From Mercurialis annua (taxonomy: Eukaryota > Streptophyta > Magnoliopsida > Malpighiales > Euphorbiaceae): a stretch of 64,000 nucleotides of DNA. The notes beneath the pieces were generated by a model that worked only from the letters and a program-made list of their open reading frames with translations, was not told the origin of the DNA and did not search any database. Every line of letters starts with the position of its first letter. The stretch's first letter is position 1. The stretch spans positions 28,160,201-28,224,200 of the forward strand of contig NC_065571.1 in assembly GCF_937616625.2 (NCBI RefSeq), written 5' to 3'. Shown here in pieces: positions 24,151 to 37,394 of this stretch. The position numbers and the translations under genes were made by a program.

Positions 24151-26472
24151 ACGTTTGTAAATGTTTGGCTTATATCGCTAAAAAGGTGAAACGTTTAGAT
24201 TTGTTTCGTAACGTTTGTGAACATTTGGCTTAAATCTCTAAAAAGGTGAAACGTTTTGATTTGTTTCGCAACGTTTGTAAACGTTTGGTCTAAATTGCTA
24301 AAAAGGTGAAATGCTTGGATTTGTTTCGTAACGTTTGTAAACTTTTGGCTTAAATTGCTAAAAAGGTGAAACATTTGGATTTGTTTCCTAACCTTTGTAA
24401 ACGTTTGGCTTAAATCGCTAATAAGGGGAAACGTTTTGATTTGCTTTGCAACGTTTGTAAACGTTTGGCTTAAATTGCTAAAAAGGCGAAACATTGGATT
24501 TATTTCGAAACGTTTGTAAACGTTTGGCTTAAATTGCTAAAAAGGTGAAACGCTTGGATTTGTTTCGGAACGTTTGTAAACGTTTGACTTAAATTGCTAA
24601 AAAGGTTAAACTCTTGGATTTGTTTCGGAATGTTTGTAAACGTTTTGCTTAAATTGCTGCAAAGGTGAAACGCTTGGTTTTGTTTCGTAACATTTGTAAA
24701 GGTTTCACTTAAATCGCTAAAAATGTAAAACGTTTGGATTTGTTTCGTAACATTTTAAATGTTTGGTTTTGTTTCGTAATATTTGTAAATGTTTGGATTA
24801 AATCGCTAAAAAGGTTAAACGTTTGAATTTGTCTCGTAACGTTTGGATTTGTTTCGTAACGTTTTGTTTGTTTCGTTACGTTTGTAAACGTTTGGTTTAA
24901 ATCGCTAAAAAAATTGAAACGTTTGGATTTCTTTCGTAACATATGTAAACTTTTGGCTTAAATTGCTATAAAGGTGAAACAGTTGGATTTGTTTCGTAAC
25001 GTTTGTAAACGTTCGACTTAAATCGCTAAAAAGATGAAACGCTTGGATTTGTTTCGTAACGTTTGTAAACGTTTGGCTTAAATTGCTAAAAAGGTGAAAC
25101 GCTTTGATTTGTTTCCCAATGTTTGTAAATGTTTGGCGTAAGTTGCTAAAAAGGTGAAATTCTTGGATTTGTTTCATAACCTTTGTTAACGTTTGGCTTA
25201 AATTGCTAAAAAGGTGAAACCATTGGATTTGTTTCGTAACCTTTGTAAACATTTGGCTTAAATCGCAAAAAAGGTGAAACGTTTGTATTTGTTTCATAAT
25301 GTTTGTAAACGTTTGGCTTCAATCGCTAAAAAGGGGAAATGTTTGGATTTGTTTCGTAACTTTTGTAAACGTTTGGCATAAATCGCTAAAAAGGTGAAAC
25401 GTTTGGTTTTGTTTTATAACGTTTTAAACTTTTGCCTTGTATCGCTAAAATGGGGAAACGCTTGGATTTGTTTCATAACGTTTGTAAACTTTTGGCTTAA
25501 ATTGCTAAAAAGGTGAAATGCTTGGATTTGTTTCGTAAAGTTTGTAAACTTTTGGCTTAAATTGCTAAAAAGGTGAAACATTTGGATTTGTTTCCTAACC
25601 TTTGTAAACGTTTGGCTTAAATCGCTAAAAAGGTGAAACGTTTGGATTTGTTTCGCAACGTTTGTAAACGTTTGGCTTAAATTGCTAAAAAGGGGAAACG
25701 TTTGGAGTTGTTTGGGAATGTTTGTAAACGTTTGGCTTTAATTGCTAAAAGATGAAACATTTGTTTTGTTTCGCAACGTTTGTAAATGTTTGGCTTAAAT
25801 CGCTAAAAGGGTGAAACACTTGGATTTGTACGTTTGTAAACGTTTCGCTTAAATTACTAAAAAGGTGAAACAGTTGGATTTGTTTCGGAACGTTTGTAAA
25901 CGATTGGCTTAAATTGCTAAAAAGGTGAAACGCTTGGATTTGTTTCGTAACGTTTGCAAACGTTTAGCTTAAATTGCTAAAAAGGTGAAACACTTGGTTT
26001 TGTTTCGTAATGTTTGTAAAGATTTGTCTTAAATCGCTAAAAATGTGAAACTTCTGGATTTGTTTCGTAATATTTTAAATGTTTGGTTTTTTTCGTAATG
26101 TTTATAAACGTTTAGCTTAAATCGCTAAAAAGGCAAAACGTTTGATTTTTTTTGTAACGTTTGTAAATGTTTGGCTTATATCGCTACAAAGGCGAAACGT
26201 TTGGATTTGTTTCGTAACGTTTGTAAATTTTTGGCTTGTATCGCTAAAAAGGTGAAACGTTTGGATTTGTTTCGTAACGTTAGTGAACATTTGGATTGAA
26301 TCGCTAAAATGGGGAAACGTTTGGATTTTTTTCACAAAGTTTGTAAACGTTTGGCTTAAATTGCTAAAAAGGTGAAATGCTTGGATTTGTTTCATAACGT
26401 TTATAAACTTTTGGCTTAAATTGCTAAAAAGGTGAAATGCTTGGATTTGTTTCGTAAAGTTTGTAAACTTTT
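24150..26472 (+). repeat. Satellite between the 6.6-kb and 3.3-kb units
   Basis: About 39 monomers, including one internal repeated segment: the monomer with TTTCGTAAAG at 25531 and its neighbours recur 919 bp later at 26450. Some monomers at about 24900-25330 resemble the interior of the 6.6-kb unit near 12080-12230. No other content was seen. Confidence 0.65.
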
Positions 26473-29400
26473 GGCTTAAATTGCTAAAAAGGTGAAACAT
26501 TTGGATTTGTTTCCTAACCTTTGTAAACGTTTGGCTTAAATCGCTAAAAAGGTAAAACGTTTGGATTTGTTTCGCAACGTTTGTAAACGTTTGGCTTAAA
26601 TTGCTAAGAAGGTGAAATACTTGGATTTGTTTCGTAACATTTGTAAACGTTTGGCTTAAATTGCTAAAAAGGTGAAATATTTGAATTTGTCTCCGAACCT
26701 TTGTAAACGTTTGGCTTAAATCACTAAAAAGGTGAAATGTTTGTATTTGTTTCGTAATGTTTTAAACGTTTGGCTTAAATGGCTAAAAATGTGAAATTGG
26801 ATTTGATTCGTAACATTTGTAAATGTTTTGCTTAAATCGCTAAAAATGCGAAACGCTTGGATTTGTTTAGTAACCTTTGTAAACGTTTGGCTTATACTGC
26901 TAAAAGGGGGAAACGCTTGGATTTGTTTCCCAACGTTTGTAAATGTTTGGCTTAAGTTGCTAAAAAAGTTAAACGCTTGGATTTGTTTCATAACGTTTGT
27001 AAACGTTTGGCTTAAGTTGCTAAAAAGGTGAAACGCTTGGATTTGTTTCTTAACGTTTGTAAATGTTTGGCTTAAATTGCTAAAAAGTTGAAACCTTTGG
27101 ATTTGTTTAGAAACCTTTGTAAACATTTGGCTTAAATTGCTAAAAAGGTGAAATGTTTGGATTTGTTTCGAAACTTTTGTATACGTTTGGCTTCAATCGC
27201 TAAAAGGGTGAAACGTCTGGATTTGTTTCGTAACGTTTGTAAAGGTTTTGCTTAAATCGCTAAAAAGGTCAAACGCTTAGATTTGTTTCGTAACATTTGT
27301 AAACATTTGGCTTAAATTGCTAAAAAGGTGAAAAGCTTGGATTTGTTTTCTAAATGTTTGGCTTCAGTTGCTAAAAAGGTGAAACCCTTGGATTTATTTC
27401 GTAACCTTTGTAAACGTTTGGCTTAAATTGCTAAAACGGTGAAACCTTTTGATTTGTTTCGTAACCTTTTTAAACGTTTGGCTTAAATCGCTAAAAAGGT
27501 GAAACGTTTGGATTTGTTTCGTAACGTTTGTAAACGTTTGGCTTAAATTGCTAAATGGGTGAAACGCTTGGATTTGTATATAACGTTTGTAATCGTTTGA
27601 CTTAAATTGCTAAAAAGGGGAAACCTTTGGATTTGTTTCGTAACCTTTGTAAATGTTTGGCTTCAATTGCTAAAAGGTGAAAATTTGTTTTGTTTCGCAA
27701 CGTTAGTAAACGTTTGACTTAAATCGCTAAAAAGGTGAAACACTTGGATTTGTATGTTTGTAAACGTTTAAATTACTACAAAGGTAAAACTGTGGGATTT
27801 GTTTCGGAACGTTTGTAAACGATTGGCTTAAATTACTAAAAAGGTGAAATGCTTGGTTTTGTTTCGTAATGTTTGTAAACGTTTTTGCTTAAATCTCTAA
27901 AGAGGTGAAACGCTTGGATTTGTTTCGTAACATTTGTAAATGTTTGGCTTAAATACCTAAAAAGGTGAAATAGTTGGATTTGTTTCGCAACGTTTGTCAA
28001 CGTTTGGCTTAAATTGCTAAAAAGGTGAAATGCTTGGATTTGTTTCGTAACGTTTGTAAACTTTTGGCTTAAATTGCTAAAAAGGTGAAACATTTGGATT
28101 TGTTTCCTAACCTTTGTAAACATTTGGCATAAATTGCTAAAAAGGTGAAACGTTTGGATTTGTTTCGCAACGTTTGTAAACGTTTGGCTTAAATTGCTAA
28201 AAAAGTGAAATACTTGGATTTGTTTCGTAACGTTTGTAAACGTTTGGCTTAAATTGCTAAAAAGGTGAAACATTTGAATTTGTCTCCGAACCTTTGTAAG
28301 CGTTTGGCTTAAATCGCTAAAAAGGTGAAATGTTTGGATTTGTTTCGTAACGTTTTAAACGTTTGGCTTAAATGGCTAAAAAGGTGAAACGTTTGGATTT
28401 GATTCGTAACATTTGTAAATGTTTTGCTTAAATCGCTAAAAAGGCGAAATGCTTGGATTTGTTTCGTAGCGTTTATAAATGTTTGGCTTAAACTGCTAAA
28501 AAGGTGAAACGCTTGGATTTGTTTCCCAACGTTTGTAAATGTTTGGTTTAAGTTGTTAAAAAAGTTAAACGCTTGGATTTGTTTCCTAACGTTGTTTGGC
28601 TTAAGTTGCTAAAAAGGTGAAACGCTTGGATTTGTTTCATAAAGTTTGTAAATGTTTGGCTTAAATTGCTAAAAAGGTGAAACCTTTGGATTTGTTTAGT
28701 AATTTTTGTAAACGTTTGACTTAAATCGCTAAAAAGGTGAAACGTTCGGATTTGTTTTGAAAATTTTGTAAACGTTTGGCTTCAATCGCTAAAAGGGTGA
28801 AACGTCTGGATTTGTTTCGTAACGTTTGTAAACGTTTTGCTTCAATCGCTAAAAAGGTGAAACGCTTGGATTTGTTTCGTAACATTTGTAAACATTTGGC
28901 TTAAATTGCGAAAAAGGTGAAAAACTTGGATTTGTTTTCTAACATTTGTAAACGTTTGGCTTCATTTTGCTATAAAGGTGAAACACTTGGATTTGTTTCG
29001 TAACCTTTGTAAACGTTTGGCTTAAATTGCTAAAACGGTGAAAGCTTTAGATTTGTTTCGTAACCTTTTTAAACGTTTGGCTTAAACTGCTAAAAACGTG
29101 AAACGTTTGGATTTGTTTCGTAACGTTTGTAAACGTTTGGCTTTAATCGCTAAAAAGGTGAAACGTTTGGATTTGTTTCGTAACCATTGTAAACGTGTGG
29201 CATAAATCGCTAAAAAGGTGAAACATTTGGATTTGTTTCGTAACGTTTGTAAACGTTTTGCTTCAATCACTAAAAAGGAGAAACGCTTGGATTTGTTTCG
29301 TAACCATTGTAAACGTGTGGCATAAATTGCTAAAAAGATGAAACGCTTGGATTCGTTTCATAACGTTTGTAAACATTTTGCTTAAATTGCTAAAAAGGTG

Positions 29401-29769
29401 AAACGCTTTGATTTGTTTCATAAGGTTTGTAAACTTTTGGTTTTGTTTCGTAACGTTTGTAAACGTTCGGCTTAAAATGATAAAAAGGTGAAACGTTTGG
29501 ATTTGTTTCGTAACATTTGTAAACGTTTCGTTTAAATAGCTAAAAAGGTGAAACGCTTGGATTTGTTTCGTAACGTTTGTAAACGTTTGACTTAAATCGC
29601 TAAAAAGGTGAAACGTTTGGATTTGTTTCGAAACTTTTGTAAACGTTTGGCTTCAATCGCAAAAAGGGTGAAACGTCAGGATTTGTTTCGTAACATTTGT
29701 AAACGTTTTGCTTAAATCTCTAAAAAGGTCAAACGCTTGGATTTGTTTTGTAACATTTGTAAACATTTT
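26473..29769 (+). repeat. Higher-order repeat, 3.3-kb unit, copy 1
   Basis: This is followed by a second copy at an offset of 3,297 bp, growing through indels to 3,362 bp (29101 matches 32463). Diagnostic variants include TTTGTCTCCGAACC monomers, the TTGTATATAACG monomer near 27570 (again near 30870), and GATTCGTTTCATAACG near 29350 (again near 32710). Confidence 0.8.
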
Positions 29770-32700
29770 GGCTTAAATTGCTAAAAAGGTGAAACATTTG
29801 GATTTGTTTCCTAACCTTTGTAAACGTTTGGCTTATATCGCTAAAAAGGTAAAATGTTTGGATTTGTTTCGCAACGTTTGTAAACGTTTGGCTTAAATTG
29901 CTAAAAAGGTGAAATGCTTGGATTTGTTTCGTAACATTTGTAAATGTTTGGCTTAAATTGCTAAAAAGGTGAAATATTTGAATTTGTCTCTGAACCTTTG
30001 TAAATGTTTGACTTAATTCACTAAAAAGGTGAAATGTTTGTATTTGTTTCGTAATGTTTTAAACGTTTGGCTTAAATGGCTAAAAAGGTGAAATTGGATT
30101 TGATTCGTAACATTTGTAAATGTTTTGCTTAAATCGCTAAAAATGCAAAACGCTTGGATTTGTTTCGTAACCTTTTTAAACGTTTGGCTTATACTGCTAA
30201 AAAGGTGAAACGCTTGGATTTGTTTCCCAACGTTTGTAAATGTTTGGCTTAAGTTGCTAAAAAAGTTAAACGCTTGGATTTGTTTCATAACGTTTGTAAA
30301 CGTTTGGCTTAAGTTGCTAAAAAGGTGAAACGCTTGGATTTGTTTCTTAACGTTTGTAAATGTTTGGCTTAAATTGCTAAAAAGGTGAAACCTTTGGATT
30401 TATTTAGAAACCTTTGTAAACATTTGGCTTAAATTGCTAAAAAGGTGAAACGTTTGGATTTGTTTCGAAACTTTTGTATACGTTTGGCTTTAATCGCTAA
30501 AAGGGTGAAACGTCTGGATTTGTTTCGTAACATTTGTTAATGTTTTTCTTAAATCGCTAAAAAGGTCAAACGCTTAGATTTGTTTCGTAACATTTGTAAA
30601 CATTTGGCTTAAATTGCTAAAAAGGTGAAAAGCATGGATTTGTTTTCTAAATGTTTGGCTTCAGTTGCTAAAAAGGTGAAACCCTTGGATTTATTTCGTA
30701 ACCTTTGTAAACGTTTGGCTTAAATTGCTAAAACGGTGAAACCTTTTGATTTGTTTCGTAACCTTTTTAAACGTTTGGCTTAAATCGCTAAAAAGGCGAA
30801 ACATTTGGATTTGTTTCGTAACATTTGTAAACGTTTGGCTTAAATTGCTAAATGGGTGAAACGCTTGGAATTGTATATAACGTTTTTAAACGTTTGGCTT
30901 AAATTGCTAAAAAGGGGAAACCTTTGGATTCGTTTCGTAACGTTTGTAAACGTTTGGCTTCAATTGCTGAAAGGTGAAACATTTGTTTTGTTTCGCAACG
31001 TTAGTAAACGTTTGACTTAAATCACTAAAAAGGTGAAACACTTGGATTTGTATGTTTGTAAACGTTTCGCTTAAATTACTACAAAGGTGAAACTGTGGGA
31101 TTTGTTTCGGAACATTTGTAAACGATTGGCTTAAATTGCTAAAAAGGTTAAACATTTGAATTTGTCTCCGCACCTTTGTAAGCGTTTGGCTTAAATCACT
31201 AAAAAGGTGAAATGTTTGGATTTGTTTCGTAACGTTTTAAACGTTTGGCTTAAATGGCTAAAAAGGTGAAACGTTTGGATTTGTTTCGTAACATTTGTAA
31301 ATGTTTGGCTTAAATACCTAAAAAGGTGAAACAGTTGGATTTGTTTCGCAACGTTTGCCAACGTTTGGCTTAAATTGCTAAAAAGGTGAAATGCTTGGAT
31401 TTGTTTCGTAACGTTTGTAAACTTTTGGCTTAAATTGCTAAAAAGGTGAAACATTTGGATTTGTTTCCTAACCTTTGTAAACGTTTCGCTTAAATTGCTA
31501 AAAAGGTGAAACGTTTGGATTTGTTTCGCAACGTTTGTAAACGTTTGGCTTAAATTGCTAAAAAAGTGAAATATTTGGGATTTGTTTCGTAACGTTTGTA
31601 AACGTTTGGCTTAAATTGCTAAAAAGGTGAAACATTTGAATTTGTCTCCGAACCTTTGTAAGCGTTTGGCTTAAATCGCTAAAAAGGTGAAATGTTTCGA
31701 TTTGTTTCGTAACGTTTTAAACGTTTGGCTTAAATGGCTAAAAAGGTGAAACGTTTGGATTTGATTCGTAACATTGGTAAATGTTTTGCTTAAATCGCTA
31801 AAAATGCGAAACGCTTGGATTTGTTTCGTAACGTTTATAAATGTTTGGCTTAAACTACTATAAAGGTGAAACGCTTGAATTTGTTTCCCAACGTTTGTAA
31901 ATGTTTGGTTTAAGTTGTTAAAAAAGTTAAACGCTTGGATTTGTTTCCTAACGTTGTTTGGCTTAAGTTGCTAAAAAGGTGAAACGCTTGGATTTGTTTC
32001 TTAACGTTTGTAAATGTTTGGCTTAAATTACTAAAAAGGTGAAACCTTTGGGTTTGTTTAGTAACTTTTGTAAACGTTTGACTTAAATCGCTAAAAAGGA
32101 GAAACGTTCGGATTTGTTTTGAAAATTTTGTAAACGTTTGGCTTCAATCGCTAAAAGGGTGAAACGTCTGGATTTGTTTCGTAACGTTTGTAAAAGTTTT
32201 GCTTAAATCGCTAAAAAGGTGAAACGCTTGGATTTGTTTCGTAACATTTGTAAACATTTGGCTTAAATTGCGAAAAAGGTGAAAAGCTTGGATTTGTTTT
32301 CTAACATTTGTAAACGTTTGGCTTCATTTTGCTATAAAGGTGAAACCCTTGGATTTGTTTCGTAACCTTTGTAAACGTTTGGCTTAAATTGCTAAAACGG
32401 TGAAAGCTTTGGATTTGTTTCGTAACCTTTTTAAACGTTTGGCTTAAATCGCTAAAAACGTGAAACGTTTGGATTTGTTTCGTAACGTTTGTAAACGTTT
32501 GGCTTTAATCGCTAAAAAGGTGAAACGTTTGGATTTGTTTCGTAACCATTGTAAACGTGTGGCATAAATCGCTAAAAAGGTGAAACATTTGGATTTGTTT
32601 CGTAACGTTTGTAAACGTTTTGCTTCAATCGCTAAAAAGGAGAAACGCTTGGATTTGTTTCGTAACCATTGTAAACGTGTGGCATAAATTGCTAAAAAGA

Positions 32701-33131
32701 TGAAACGCTTGGATTCGTTTCATAACGTTTGTAAACGTTTTGCTTAAATTGCTAAAAAGGTAAAACGCTTGGATTTGTTTCATAAGGTTTGTAAACTTTT
32801 GGTTTTGTTTCGTAGCGTTTGTAAACGTTCGGCTTAAAACGATAAAAAGGTGAAACGTTTGGATTTGTTTCGTAACATTTGTAGACGTTTCGTTTAAATA
32901 GCTAAAAAGGTGAAACGCTTGGATTTGTTTCGCAACGTTTGTAAACGTTTGACTGAAATCGCTAAAAAGGTGAAACGTTTGGATTTGTTTCGAAACTTTT
33001 GTAAACGTTTGGCTTCAATCGCAAAAAGGGTGAAACGTCAGTATTTGTTTCGTAACGTTTGTAAACGTTTTGCTTAAATCTCTAAAAAGGTCAAACACTT
33101 GGATTTGTTTTGTAACATTTGTAAACATTTG
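29770..33131 (+). repeat. Higher-order repeat, 3.3-kb unit, copy 2
   Basis: This is the tandem partner of 26473-29769. It is rearranged near 31100-31700, where the TTTGTCTCCG-type monomer appears twice (about 31160 and 31640). That accounts for part of the extra ~65 bp. Related but more rearranged segments continue to 34240 and, past the copia insertion, from 43283. Confidence 0.75.
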
Positions 33132-34235
33132 GCTTAAATTGCTAAAAAGGTGAAAAGCTTGGATTTGTTTTCTAACGTTTGTAAATGTTTGGCTTCGGTT
33201 GTTAAAAAGGTGAAACCCTTGGATTTGTTTCGAAACCTTTGTAAACGTTTGGGTTAAATTGCTAAAACGGTGAAACCTTTGGATTTATTTCGTAACCTTT
33301 TCAAACGTTTGGCTTAAATCGCTAAAAAGGTGAAATGTTTGGATTTGTTTCATAACGTTTGTAAACGTTTGGCTTAAATTACTAAATGGGTGAAATGCTT
33401 GGAGTTGTATATAACATTTGTAAACGTTTGGCTTAAATTGCTAAAAAGGGGAAATGTTTGGATTTGTTTCGTAACCTTTGTAAACGTTTGGCTTCAATTG
33501 CTAAAAGGTGAAACATTTGTTTTGTTTCGCAACGTTAGTAAACGTTTGGCTTAAATCGCTAAAAAGGTGAAACACTTGGACTTGTATGTTTGTAAACGTT
33601 TCGCTTAAATTACTAAAAAGGTGAAACGGTAGGATTTGTTTCGGAACGTTTGTAAACGATTGGCTTAAATTGCTAAAAAGGTGAAACGCTTGGATTTGTT
33701 TCGTAATGTTTGCAAACGTTTAGCTTAAATTGCTAAAAAGGTGAAATACTTGGTTTTGTTTCGTAATGTTTGTAAACGTTTTGCTTAAATCGCTAAAAAG
33801 GTGAAACGCTTGGATTTGTTTCGAAACATTTGTAAATGTTTGGCTTAAATACCTAAACGGTTGGATTTGTTTCGCAACGTTTGTCAACGTTTGTCTTAAA
33901 TTGCAAAATAGGTGAAATGCTTGGATTTGTTTCGTAACGTTTGTAAACTTTTGGCTTAAATTGCTAAAAAGGTGAAACATTTGGATTTGTTTCCTAACCT
34001 TTGTAAACGTTTGGCTTAAATTTCTAAAAAGGTGAAACGTTTGGATTTCTTTCGCAACGTTTGTAAACGTTTGGCTTAAATTGCTAAAAAGGTTAAATGC
34101 TTGGATTTGTTTCATAACGTTTGTAAACGTTTGGCGTAAATTTTTAAAAAGGTGAAACATTTGAATTTCTCTCCGAACCTTTGTAAACATTTGGCTTAAA
34201 TCGCTAAAAAGGTGAAATGTTTGGATTTGTTTCGT

Positions 34236-34240
34236 AACGT
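34236..34240 (+). repeat. Target site duplication, left (AACGT)
   Basis: AACGT directly precedes the 5' LTR and is repeated directly after the 3' LTR at 43283-43287. Joining the flanks restores an ordinary satellite monomer (positions 25-29 of the consensus). Confidence 0.95.
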
Positions 34241-36229
34241 TGTTAGTAGTATGTGCCCTAGGGCCATTTGATCGTGTATATTTGTAGAATTAATCCCAAT
34301 GGCAAAGATATATATGTTCTATTTGAACTAAGTGTCTCATCAACTAAGTGTTCATTTATTACGTATTGTCCTTATCACATTGTGATAGAATCTATTCTTA
34401 AGGTGTTAAGAATATGAGTGACAGATTCTATTATACAAGTGATCTAAATAACCGTTCACGATCGATGGGATCCTACGAATAAGGGCATCGCATTATCCCG
34501 GAAAGATCGTCACCTCTGTTTATTCTCCTGATTAGTAAAGAGTTACTAATTATAGGAAGTAGTGAGTCTCATACTACTTGATGGGGATCAGAATAAACAT
34601 GTGGACACTCAAGGTGTTGAGTGAGTCGAACAAGTGACGCTAGATGACTTATACATGGTAATTCATTAAAGTCAATTTAATGTCATCTAGTTCATAACTG
34701 TACATATGTCCTTTGACTTGCGGTGACACTATCTTGTATATAGGTGATTAGAGTTTGATACTCCTTAACTCTAGATCTTTCATGAGCTAGAGCCGCGGGA
34801 TGTGTTGGCTCTAGTTAGTTGTATATGGAGATAGGGGTTTAACCTAGAAAGGATTCATCACTCTGGATGAACGGAGACAAGATTCTATGCTATATCAAAT
34901 TGTTCTTGATGGATGATAAAACCTGCGCAGGTGTATATGACTTACATAGAAAGTTGTTTCTAATGGAAGTCATATTTATCAAGAATTAGAACTGAGAGAT
35001 GAGGTCATATGATCAAGACAAACAGTGTTTGACTTAACCGTGACACTAGTCGAGATTGGAATCTTAGATGAAGGGAATTTTGAGTGTACGGTATTATGAA
35101 CATTGGTTCATAAAGAATGCATCGAAACATTCATCTCTATTTGGGGGTCGTGATATGTTGCTAGACGTCACTCTCGATCTACGAGAATTAATAATTAAAT
35201 GGGATTTAATTATTTAATATAAGAAAGGCGTTTCTTATAACTCTCGTTGCCATATAGATGTGAACCTAGTTAGTCACACACAATAGAGTGTGCAACCGAT
35301 TGAGTTTACAAAAGATCGATTTCATATAGATACTAGCATATCTCGGAAATTAATCTAAGATGAAAAACAAGTACAAATTAGGGACTAATTTGTAAGAGTT
35401 ATAAATTAGTAGGAACCTAATTGTACTATGTCCAAGTTAATTAGGGACTAATTTATAAGAGTTATAAATTAGTAGGAACCTAATTATATTTTAACCAAGT
35501 TTTATGATTAGAAGGCTTAAGTAATTAATTAGTGTAATTAATGATACTTAAAGCACTAATCATAAGTTAATGGAATGATGATGTCATGGTGAAGTAATGA
35601 GATAAGGAAATAAGCTTATATGTGATGTCATATGATGACATCACCTATATGATGTCACCTATGTGATGTCACCACATGAAAGGTGTCATGTGGTGGCAAC
35701 ACCTTTGCTTGGTGTGTGACACCTAGCATGCAAGGTGTTGCATTCTTAAGACATGCTCTAGCCTATAAATAGAGCATGTCCTTGCTCATTTCAATAACAC
35801 CACACAACACACATCTCACTACAAAGTTGTAGAGAGAGAAAGCACTTGAAGGAGTTCAAGTTGTCATCAATCACGGGAAAAACTTGGCGACGTTTTTCAT
35901 ACATCCGAGCAAGGTAGTGATCGCGGCGAGAGTTTGAGCTTAGGGCTGCTCGGCAAGAGGAACTCTTACGGATTACTTCAAGGCGAGGATTCAATCGGAT
36001 GCATACTCGTGTGGACGAGCTTGAGGTCGCCGTACTTTCGGGACTACAAGAATCGTTGGAGAATCGACATAGGTATTCTTCTTATGATTCCTAGATGCGC
36101 GCTTTAATTACTAAATGATACGACGATCCATTTGTTGTTGATATGATCAACTTTAGGATCCGAATTGTTGGAATTTCGATTTTGAATTGAAATATATGAT
36201 CCGGACCCGCGCCTCCCGCTGCGCCAACA
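34241..36229 (+). repeat. Copia 5' LTR (1,989 bp)
   Basis: Begins TGTTAGTAGT and ends GCGCCAACA, with the usual TG...CA ends extended to TGTT...AACA. It is the same length as the 3' LTR. The two differences seen are TATATCAAA at about 34891 against TATCTCAAA, and CTTATAACTC at about 35234 against CTTAAAACTC. U3 carries several TGATGTCA/TGACATCA motifs between about 35575 and 35690, then a TATA box. Open frames on its minus strand are shared by both LTRs and have no recognisable product. Confidence 0.97.
35764..35772 (+). promoter_or_regulatory. 5' LTR TATA box
   Basis: TATAAATAG followed by AGCATG, ~465 bp before the LTR end, is probably the element's promoter. The palindromic GATGTCATATGATGACATC and related TGATGTCA motifs lie 75-190 bp upstream. 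Expression is not shown by sequence. Confidence 0.65.
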
Positions 36230-36230
36230 G

Positions 36231-36242
36231 TGGTATCAGAGC
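36231..36242 (+). other. Primer binding site (initiator tRNA-Met)
   Basis: TGGTATCAGAGC starts one base after the 5' LTR. It is complementary to the 3' end of plant initiator methionine tRNA and is the standard minus-strand primer site of plant copia elements. Confidence 0.95.
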
Positions 36243-36763
36243 AAAGGATAATGTGCATGGAGATGCAACACATGGAGATGTGTCGATTATCTGATTCTAG
36301 GGAACTCTCACTCATGATCGTGTGACGAAGTGAGGCTCTCCACCCTAGAGCGTATGAGATCCGTGCTTTGATAGGTACATATGGATGTCACCCTATGAGA
36401 TAGGATCGAGTCCATATTGGTCCACAACCTCACTATTGGCTGGGAGCCAACAGTGGTATTGGAGCCACCGTATCATCGAGTATTAACGCTTTACGATTGA
36501 ATAAATGTATAAATAATCATGGACTTAGGAATTATTATTGGGCATGTAATTTATAATTCCGAGGGATTTTTTTTTAAGATGAACAAACGCTATTGTGATA
36601 TTAATTACATTTGAATAAATTCTGTCTAGGAGATTGGTACTTAAGTGGTCCGTTCGAGACCCTCCAATCTATCCTGGGAATTTTTCTAATGTGATCATTT
36701 AACACAATACGTGATTCGCTTGTGCATTATGTTGTCATCAACGGAATATGCGGAAAAAGCGAA

Positions 36764-36911
36764 ACCCGAAAAAAAAAAACCCCGAAAAAAAATAATATTT
36801 TTTTTTCATAAAAAATCGAAATGCTGAAAAAGGGGTTTTACAACCGGGGAAAAAGTTTCCGACTCGAAAAAAAAAAAAAAAACGTAAAATAAAAATAAAT
36901 TTTTTTTTTAG
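36764..36911. repeat. Homopolymer-rich low-complexity tract
   Basis: Several runs of 8-17 A or T separated by short GC-containing words such as CCCCG and CGGGG. It may be slippage-expanded leader sequence and is a likely place for sequencing error. Confidence 0.8.
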
Positions 36912-37394
36912 GATCAGCGATCGGTTGAGGCTTTCGAAGGTTATAGGACGATTCCTCTATACCTAAAGAAAGTAGATATTACATAGTGAATGATTAGAGA
37001 ATCATTTCCGAGATATGTAATAGTTTGCTCATTCTTTTGTGGCTAAAGAATGAGACCTAGGAAGTCCATGATCATACATGTGTGATTGCATGATTAATTT
37101 TAGCTTTAATATGTATGAGATGCATGCTAAAATGTATTGTGTGTTTAGTGAGACCTGAATAACTTAAAACCCTAAGAAATCTTCCTAAAAGTTAAAAGAT
37201 TAAGTTTATATTGATTAATCATTAAATTGTTTATCAATGGCTCTCCATTGGAGCAATAAACTAACACGCTTTGAGTTATCATCTTGTCGGCTATGGATAC
37301 ATAGGGGTGAGATGATATCGTCAAGAGATGTTGTTGAGTTTATTGTTAAGCATGAGATGTTACGGGTGTAGTCGATATAATATACGGCGAGAAA

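Larger units (their letters stand above)
3900..34240 (+). repeat. 60-bp satellite array, block 1 (~30.3 kb)
   Basis: About 500 head-to-tail monomers near 60 bp, all in the same orientation. Counting from the GTG of GTGAAACGTTTGG, the consensus holds AAACGTTTGG at 4-13, GATTTGTTTCG at 13-23, AACGTTTG at 25-32, AAACGTTTGG at 34-43, CTTAAATCGC at 44-53 and TAAAAAG at 54-60. Typical differences are C-to-T or G-to-A at the CpGs, one-base deletions giving 59-mers (GTTTTAAACG for GTTTGTAAACG), and half-unit deletions. Individual monomers diverge noticeably, but large multi-monomer segments repeat at high identity, as listed in separate entries. It is interrupted at its right end by a copia insertion, with the same array resuming at 43283. 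I do not recognise the family from memory; a centromeric or other heterochromatic role cannot be judged from sequence alone. Confidence 0.97.

Noticed and set aside
3900..34240. Telomere-like repeat array
   Set aside because: GTTTGG and AAACG words are frequent, but there is no TTTAGGG-type heptamer run; the period is 60 bp.
35791..35994. 67-residue minus-strand open frame, identical at 42844-43047 and similar at 59402-59620
   Set aside because: It lies inside the copia LTR over the TATA-proximal and R/U5 region. It is duplicated only because the LTRs are, opposes the element's transcription, and has no recognisable domain.
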